This document shows, piece after piece, positions 59,035 to 64,000 of a DNA stretch of 64,000 nucleotides (positions within the stretch are counted from its first letter, which is position 1; every line of letters starts with the position of its first letter). This stretch comes from Peribacillus kribbensis DSM 17871. GTDB taxonomy: Bacteria; Bacillota; Bacilli; Bacillales; DSM-1321. The stretch spans positions 1 through 64,000 of the forward strand of contig NZ_AUMQ01000034.1 in NCBI RefSeq assembly GCF_000430765.1, written 5' to 3'. Under the pieces are notes generated by a model that saw only the letters and a program-made list of their open reading frames with translations, did not search any database and was not told the DNA's origin. Position numbers and translations under genes: made by a program.

Positions 59035-61172
59035 TATCATTGGAAAAAGGGACAGGGCCTTATTACGGCGGCTCTCAGGATGAAAAAAAGAGGTTTCTGA
59101 TGGAGTCCGCAGCTGACCTGCTGGCGGTCCATCAATGGAGCTTGCATCAAAGCATCCCCCTCTTTGTCAGTGTAAGCGGCCGGCTATTGAAGCTGTTTGC
59201 ATCCGATGAGTTTAAAAAGGAATTTCTCATGGTTCTGTCTGCTTCACCGCTCCTGCAGTCCAGCTGGGAAGATAAGGGGTGGGAAGATCCGCTTCATGCG
59301 CTGCTTAAACTGGTGAAAGAAAAGAAGATTCACCTGGCTGCCTCCTGCCTTTCGTTCTTTCCGCTGGCACTCGTAAATACGGAAGCGGGAATCCGATTCC
59401 AGATTGAAAGCTCAAGAAACTTATTTAAGGAAGTGCTGGGGGTGCACCCTGGCTATTTTCATCTTCCATACGGGAGTTATGTTCCCGGACTCGAGCGGAT
59501 GATCGAGGAAGCAGGGTTTTTCGGTTTATTTCTGCACAGAGACGCGTTTCACGTGAAAGTGGCAGCCTGCCGGATTGGAGGTCTCACGATTATTCCTTAT
59601 CAGCCTCTTACAGGAAGGCAGGAGGATTCGGTACCCGGACTCAGCCTGCCGATTAGCCAGGTGAATGCGGATAGACTGCAGTCACTGTCAGAAAGTGATT
59701 CATGCAAGTCGAAGGTTCCTATCCAGCCTGGGTCAGAAGGCATTTATTGTGAATATCAACGGGTGGAGTCTCTTGGTACTGCTTTTCATGGCTATCTCGA
59801 TGGAGAAGATTTATTTCCAGATTCCGCCGTGGCTTCATTGATGGACGCCTTTACATTAGAAAGACAGGCGTTTCCTTCTAAAAGCAAAAACGGAACCATC
59901 CAGGAGTGGTCGTCCTTTATCGATGGGCTCATCGATCATTTGCCTTCACGGGATGTAAATGCGGTGCAGGATGAGCCTGGAAAAAGTGTTAATGAAATGG
60001 CCCTGCATATCCTAATACTTTCCTGGGAATTCCCACCGAGGATTGTCGGAGGGCTGGCAAGGCATGTTTATGGTTTGGCAAAGGCATTGGCAGGACAGGG
60101 GCATAAGGTAACCGTTATTACAGCTGGAGAGGGGCAGCCTGAAGAAAAGGAGCAGATGGAAGGCATCACCGTGTACCGGGTAAACCCGCTTCCTGTAAGC
60201 GGACACTCCTTCTTGAACTGGACCGCGGGGCTGAATCTTTCCATTTGTGAAATGATCCAAAAAGTTTCGGGAAATGACAGGGTTGACATTCTCCATGCTC
60301 ATGATTGGCTTACAGCAGCCGCAGCTTCGGCAGCCAAAGATCTTTTGCAGATTCCCCTTGCTGCCACGATCCATTCTACGGAATATGGCAGAAATCAAGG
60401 TATTTTCAGTGAGCTTCAGAAAAGAATACACCGCCAGGAAGATCTGCTCCTGAAAAAAGCGGATAAAGTGATTGTCTGCAGCAGCCCTATGAGGCAGGAA
60501 TTAAAAAAAGGATATGGATATACAGGCCAGGCTGTGGTCATTCCGAACGGAATCACTGAAGCGGAAGTCCAGCCAGCCAGCGGTAAAGGAAATTCCTATG
60601 AGCATAGGAAAGAGGAGACACCCATTATATTCACGTGGGGCCGAATGGTCTTTGAAAAGGGATTTCAGACACTGATTTCATCTGCAAAAATTCTGTCACA
60701 AAAATCCATTCATCCCTTTTTTATTGTGTCAGGATCGGGTCCTTATCTTAAGGACTTAAAGGAAATGGTTAAGAAGGAAGGACTGGGGGAGCAGTTTCTG
60801 TTTAACGGGCATATCGATGATGTTCAAAGAAATAAGCTTTTAGAAAGGGCTGATCTTACAGTCATCCCCAGTCTTTATGAGCCTTTTGGAATTGTGGCAC
60901 TTGAGGCGATGGCAGCCGGGAAGCCGGTAATTGTTTCCGGGACAGGCGGCTTAAAAGGAATCGTTCAAGACAAAGCCAGCGGACTTACGTTCACTCCTGG
61001 GGATGCCGATGAACTTGCACGTCATATAGAATTTCTTCTGAATCATCGGGAGGCCGCGCAAAAAATGGCCAAATTTGGCAGGGAGAGTGCACTTGTCCGC
61101 TATAGCTGGAATGAGATTTCCAGGCGTACCATGCAGATTTACGAACAAATCAGGAAATCCAGACAGAAATGA
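59028..61172 (+). CDS. Degenerate GH57-like domain fused to a GT4 glycosyltransferase
   Basis: The 714-residue protein has two parts. Residues about 1-320 follow the layout of the GH57 branching-enzyme barrel (LLKLVKEKKIHLAASCLSFFPL, GIRFQIESSRNLFKEVLGVH, YFHLPYGSYVPGLERMIEEA), but the expected nucleophile motif W-L-P-E is HLPY at 145-148, so it seems inactive. Residues about 325-710 are a GT-B glycosyltransferase of family 4 (HILILSWEFPPRIVGGLARH, then the E-X7-E motif in YEPFGIVALEAMAAGKP). The product is unknown. The start is TTG at 59028 with AAGGAGAG. Confidence 0.82.
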   Translation: MLISLEKGTGPYYGGSQDEKKRFLMESAADLLAVHQWSLHQSIPLFVSVSGRLLKLFASDEFKKEFLMVLSASPLLQSSWEDKGWEDPLHALLKLVKEKKIHLAASCLSFFPLALVNTEAGIRFQIESSRNLFKEVLGVHPGYFHLPYGSYVPGLERMIEEAGFFGLFLHRDAFHVKVAACRIGGLTIIPYQPLTGRQEDSVPGLSLPISQVNADRLQSLSESDSCKSKVPIQPGSEGIYCEYQRVESLGTAFHGYLDGEDLFPDSAVASLMDAFTLERQAFPSKSKNGTIQEWSSFIDGLIDHLPSRDVNAVQDEPGKSVNEMALHILILSWEFPPRIVGGLARHVYGLAKALAGQGHKVTVITAGEGQPEEKEQMEGITVYRVNPLPVSGHSFLNWTAGLNLSICEMIQKVSGNDRVDILHAHDWLTAAAASAAKDLLQIPLAATIHSTEYGRNQGIFSELQKRIHRQEDLLLKKADKVIVCSSPMRQELKKGYGYTGQAVVIPNGITEAEVQPASGKGNSYEHRKEETPIIFTWGRMVFEKGFQTLISSAKILSQKSIHPFFIVSGSGPYLKDLKEMVKKEGLGEQFLFNGHIDDVQRNKLLERADLTVIPSLYEPFGIVALEAMAAGKPVIVSGTGGLKGIVQDKASGLTFTPGDADELARHIEFLLNHREAAQKMAKFGRESALVRYSWNEISRRTMQIYEQIRKSRQK

Positions 61173-61331
61173 AGCTGCCAAAAGGGAAAAAATATTGACT
61201 GCTGTAAAAAATGAAGCAGTTTTAAGAAAAATATATGCGAACCTTTAAAAAAACCTACTAGCATTTTGGTTACAAAAGTGATATTATAGAAAAGTCGTAA
61301 AAGAGAGACTTAAGTTTGGAGGGAAATATAC

Positions 61332-61481
61332 ATGCGCGTGAATATTACGTTGGCTTGCACTGAGTGTGGAGACCGTAACTATATTTCTAAAAAAAATAAG
61401 CGTAACAATCCAGATCGCCTTGAGCTTAAAAAATATTGCCCAAGAGAAAAGCGTTCTACTGTGCACCGTGAAACAAAGTAA
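61332..61481 (+). CDS. rpmG: 50S ribosomal protein L33
   Basis: The 49-residue protein ([20 protein letters not shown], ending STVHRETK) is L33. It keeps three cysteines (CTEC, YC), so the zinc site seems incomplete, as in one L33 paralogue of Bacillus (RpmGA). TTTGGAGGGAAATATAC is the ribosome site. A clear promoter was not found; TATTAT/TATAGA lies near 61290. Confidence 0.95.
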   Translation: MRVNITLACTECGDRNYISKKNKRNNPDRLELKKYCPREKRSTVHRETK

Positions 61482-61562
61482 GCAGCAGGTTATCCTGTTG
61501 CTTTTTTATTTGTCCAATTAGTACACTAAATGAAAAGCTGTATCTGTACAAGGAGGGTTTCC

Positions 61563-62132
61563 ATGGAAAAGCCGGAATTAAGGAAAGCGATGAAAACCAT
61601 GCTGAAGGAGAAGCTTGATGGCGGGATGCATAAGACGCTTTCAAAGGAAATCGCCGGCCGTCTATATGAAGAAGAAGACTGGCAGAAGGCAGAATGCATA
61701 GGGATCACGCTCTCCAACTATCCTGAAGCGGATACCTATCAAATTATCGAGAAGGCTTGGGAGTGCGGAAAAAAGGTGGCGGTCCCCAAATGCCTGCCTG
61801 TCCAAAGGGGCATGGATTTCCGCATGATCACTGATTTTGACCACCTTGAGACGGTGTATTATGGGCTGAAGGAGCCTATTGTAAGCAAAACGGACGGAGT
61901 GCTGCCCGGGGAAATGGATCTCTTGTTCGTTCCAGGCCTCGCCTTCACAAAAGCAGGCTTTCGACTGGGATATGGGGGAGGCTATTATGACCGATTCCTC
62001 AAGAATTACACAGGTACAACCGCAGTCCTTGCATTCGATGAGCAGATTTTGGACGAACTGCCGGTCGAGAGCCACGACCAGCCGGTATCTCTTATCATTA
62101 CTCCTTCCCAGGTGATGGACTGTGGCAGATAA
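61563..62132 (+). CDS. yqgN: 5-formyltetrahydrofolate cyclo-ligase (YqgN)
   Basis: ATP-dependent enzyme that converts 5-formyl-THF to methenyl-THF in folate metabolism. The 189-residue protein has KPELRKAMKTMLKEK, the phosphate loop region LPGEMDLLFVPGLAFTKAGF and the signature RLGYGGGYYDRFL. AAGGAGGG precedes the ATG at 61563. It overlaps the next gene by 11 bases. Confidence 0.93.
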   Translation: MEKPELRKAMKTMLKEKLDGGMHKTLSKEIAGRLYEEEDWQKAECIGITLSNYPEADTYQIIEKAWECGKKVAVPKCLPVQRGMDFRMITDFDHLETVYYGLKEPIVSKTDGVLPGEMDLLFVPGLAFTKAGFRLGYGGGYYDRFLKNYTGTTAVLAFDEQILDELPVESHDQPVSLIITPSQVMDCGR

Positions 62133-62910
62133 CCTCTGGATTCTGATTGTCATCATCTTTCTGGCTTCTGCGGCAGGGTGGAAGCAGGAGCTGCTTACAT
62201 TTTCCGGAGCCCTCGCTGCATTTTTTGTTGGAGGGGCCATTGCCTGCGGCTTTGGATGGCGTGGACTTTTACTGTTAGGCTGTTTTTTTGTCAGCTCAAG
62301 CCTTTGGTCCAAATTTCGGCCTGAAGCCAAAAAAGAACTGGACGAAAAGCTGATGAAAGGCAGTCAGAGGGACTGGCAGCAGGTACTGGCGAATGGCGGG
62401 ATTGCAGCCTGTATTTCACTCTACTATATCATCGAGCCCGGGAGCCATATCCTTCTTCTGTTTTTAACCTCTATTGCCGCAGCGAATTCGGATACCTGGG
62501 CCTCGGAGCTGGGAGTCTTGAGTAAAGCCAGTCCCTTTTCCCTGTTAACGTTTAAACCGACTGAAAAAGGGACCTCCGGGGCTGTCACGCTGTTCGGTAC
62601 ATTCTGCTCCCTCCTGGGTTCTATGTTTATCGCTGCCGTATCCTTCTTCACTTTTGAAGTAACGATTAGGGATGCTGTGTTAATTGCCTTCTTCGGCCTG
62701 CTGGGCAGTCTGTATGATTCCATAATAGGAGCTTATATCCAGCCGGAATATATCTGCAGAAAATGCGGCTATCATACGGAGAAGCTGGTCCATTGCGGGG
62801 AGAAGACAGAAAAAAGAAAAGGATGGGGATGGGTCGACAATGATGCTGTGAATGCAGCTTCTATCTTTCTCGCATCATTAACCTGCTTCATGTGTTTCAG
62901 CATTCTTTAA
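62122..62910 (+). CDS. DUF92 family membrane protein
   Basis: The 262-residue protein has about six membrane segments and the DUF92 marks AAANSDTWASELGVLSKASP near residue 113, KGTSGAVTLFGT, and GLLGSLYDSIIGAYIQPEY, followed by a Cys-rich loop (CRKCGYHTEKLVHCG) and WGWVDNDAVNAASIF. A role in polyprenyl or phytyl phosphate kinase chemistry is known for some plant relatives; here it is unknown. The start is GTG with AGGTGATGG. It is coupled to yqgN. Confidence 0.85.
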   Translation: MADNLWILIVIIFLASAAGWKQELLTFSGALAAFFVGGAIACGFGWRGLLLLGCFFVSSSLWSKFRPEAKKELDEKLMKGSQRDWQQVLANGGIAACISLYYIIEPGSHILLLFLTSIAAANSDTWASELGVLSKASPFSLLTFKPTEKGTSGAVTLFGTFCSLLGSMFIAAVSFFTFEVTIRDAVLIAFFGLLGSLYDSIIGAYIQPEYICRKCGYHTEKLVHCGEKTEKRKGWGWVDNDAVNAASIFLASLTCFMCFSIL

Positions 62911-63001
62911 GAAAAATGAAATGTGCTGGAAATGAAAAAATTTGCTATGGCATTCATAAATTCTGTCCCTTATCTCACACTAAAAGCAGGAGGGATAATC
63001 C

Positions 63002-63181
63002 ATGGCAAAATTTTTAATGAAGGCGATCCTGGTTTCTGCAGCATCTGCCGCAGCATATAAGTACCGCTATAAAATCATGAACGGCGTACTGTCTGTGCCT
63101 GCTGTAAGAAACCTGGTTGTATCCTCTTCCATGAAGCTGCCGTTTGTACGCGGCAAAATGCTTCAGAATATCTTTGAATAA
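63002..63181 (+). CDS. Small hydrophobic protein, YqgO-like
   Basis: The 59-residue protein (MAKFLMKAILVSAASAAAYK at the start, ending KMLQNIFE) is basic with one hydrophobic N-terminal helix and no recognisable domain. AGGAGGGATAATCC gives a strong ribosome site. Its size and position between yqgN and yqgP resemble B. subtilis yqgO, but the sequence match was not checked. It ends before a hairpin at 63196-63227. Confidence 0.72.
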   Translation: MAKFLMKAILVSAASAAAYKYRYKIMNGVLSVPAVRNLVVSSSMKLPFVRGKMLQNIFE

Positions 63182-63195
63182 AACGTACCCAAAAA

Positions 63196-63227
63196 AAGGG
63201 CGCCTGGGCAGGATCCAGGTGCCCTTT
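63196..63227 (+). terminator. Probable terminator after the yqgO-like gene
   Basis: AAGGGCGCCTGG (63196-63207) pairs with CCAGGTGCCCTT (63215-63226) with one G-T pair. Only TTTGCC follows, so the T tract is poor. Confidence 0.65.
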
Positions 63228-63357
63228 GCCTATATCTGCTCCGGCTCTCGCGTTCGATTTTTGAGGGTCCTTCTTTTTACATTCAGTATTGAATACACTA
63301 TGATGTAGGTACAAGTAAGGGATTTGGACAAATATAGCGTGAATTGGAGTGAGGAAC

Positions 63358-64000
63358 CTGGGCGCTTATGAAGAACTTTTATATTGGTCCGCTGCCAGAC
63401 ATTTGATCGAGCAAGAAAGGATGACCATTATTTACATAGATCCGGATCAAAGTGAAATATGGCTTGAAAGCAGTACTTCCGCAAATAAAGTGGTCAGGCT
63501 TGCCCTGACATCCATGACCTGGTGCAATTTATTAGTAAAAGACATAGAACAGACCACTGTATTTGGAGAAAATACAAGAAAGACTCTTAGAAAAAACAGC
63601 TTGAATATCGTAAACGTTTATTTCACTCCCGCACTCCCGGTGGATGACTGCAGCGATGTGATGGCTTCGCCTGCTTCCTTCAGAAGCACGATAGTGGAGT
63701 CCTTTATTCTGGATACTCCTTCTTATGGCGAGAAGCTGCCGCAGCTTAGAGAATCCTTGGGATTCGAGCTTCCAGAGGCTCCCTTCCCTGGAGATGATAA
63801 CGAGGTGAAGGCAGCTTATGTCCGTCATGCCGCTCTCAGTACAGCCTTTCAGGAAATCAAAAAAGAACAGAACGTCTTTGAAGCAGGGCGCCCATTTTTT
63901 ACGTATATCTTTCTGTTCGTGCAGATTGGGATGTTTTTTCTGCTGGAGATGAACGGTGGAAGCCAGAATTTCCATACATTAATTAAATATGGTGCGAAGT
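63358..64000 (+). CDS. yqgP: Rhomboid family intramembrane serine protease YqgP, N-terminal part (cut by window end)
   Basis: The frame is open to the last base of the window. The 214 residues visible are the cytoplasmic N-terminal domain (YEELLYWSAARHLIEQERMT near the start), then GRPFFTYIFLFVQIGMFFLL, the first membrane segment, and MNGGS; the protease core with Ser and His lies beyond 64000. It matches the YqgP domain order. A start is not obvious: GGAG (63346-63349) points to CTG at 63358; the GTG at 63349 has no ribosome site. Confidence 0.82.
   Translation, partial: MGAYEELLYWSAARHLIEQERMTIIYIDPDQSEIWLESSTSANKVVRLALTSMTWCNLLVKDIEQTTVFGENTRKTLRKNSLNIVNVYFTPALPVDDCSDVMASPASFRSTIVESFILDTPSYGEKLPQLRESLGFELPEAPFPGDDNEVKAAYVRHAALSTAFQEIKKEQNVFEAGRPFFTYIFLFVQIGMFFLLEMNGGSQNFHTLIKYGAK

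Overview
The window is a 64 kb stretch of a Bacillaceae chromosome (Firmicutes, endospore former, moderate GC). Gene content and order closely follow the Bacillus subtilis lepA to yqgP segment: lepA-hemW-hrcA-grpE-dnaK-dnaJ-prmA-rsmE-mtaB, then rpsU-yqeY-yqeZ-floA-yqfBCD-phoH-pgpH-ybeY-dgkA-cdd-era-yqzL-recO-glyQS-ccpN-ppsR, yqxD-dnaG-sigA-cccA-trmK-yqfO-ispH-yqfQ-cshB-nfo-yqfT, the zinc uptake genes with zur, yqfW-yqfX-ispG-yqfZ-yqgB-yqgC-sodA-yqgE-pbpA, and rpmG-yqgN up to the cut-off start of yqgP. Strong AGGAGG-type ribosome sites, the CIRCE operator, a glycine T-box, YqfC/YqfD sporulation genes and SigA fit this lineage. The genus cannot be fixed from the sequence alone; a Cytobacillus/Mesobacillus-like species is a guess.

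Layout. 1-11.5 kb: translation factor, heme chaperone and the HrcA-controlled heat-shock operon with its trailing modification enzymes (prmA, rsmE, mtaB). 11.6-13.3 kb: deoC and a convergent Na/Pi transporter. 13.9-19.6 kb: rpsU-yqeY, a SigW-type membrane operon (yqeZ, floA, yqfB), then yqfC-yqfD-phoH. 20-25.5 kb: c-di-AMP phosphodiesterase pgpH, ribosome maturation (ybeY, era), undecaprenol kinase, cdd, recO. 25.5-30.5 kb: T-box-controlled glycyl-tRNA synthetase, then ccpN and ppsR. 31.6-35.2 kb: a frame-broken yqxD followed by dnaG-sigA. 35.3-43.4 kb: membrane protein, cytochrome c550, trmK-yqfO, ispH, yqfQ, cshB-nfo. 43.5-50.3 kb: Zur-type zinc uptake operon, ispG and small membrane proteins. 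50.4-57.4 kb: sodA, MFS protein, pbpA and a reduced Pho-regulated pstB-phoU pair. 57.5-64 kb: small membrane proteins, a DUF4912 gene, a GH57-like/GT4 fusion, rpmG, 5-FCL and a cut-off rhomboid gene.

The main unexplained structure is a family of co-oriented intergenic repeats at five loci (1-165, 13480-13790, 19676-19975, 30617-31425 and 51420-51790). Each carries nested inverted repeats (an outer stem, an invariant CATAAG/CTTATG stem and an inner hairpin) plus a second long-range stem. Outer and long-range stems change on both sides together between copies, which points to selection on, or propagation of, an RNA or hairpin structure. One locus is a tandem array with a period of about 194 bp. 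All five lie in gaps between operons.

Other points of interest are a yqxD gene whose frame breaks exactly at A AAA AAG, a YqeZ (NfeD-type) protein without its protease domain, a yqfC ribosome site inside a terminator arm, several genes whose best ribosome site points to a non-ATG/GTG/TTG start (yqfB, ccpN, yqgP), a pst locus without pstSCA, and a GH57-like domain that appears to have lost its catalytic glutamate while fused to a glycosyltransferase. No tRNA, rRNA, insertion sequence, prophage or CRISPR array was seen.
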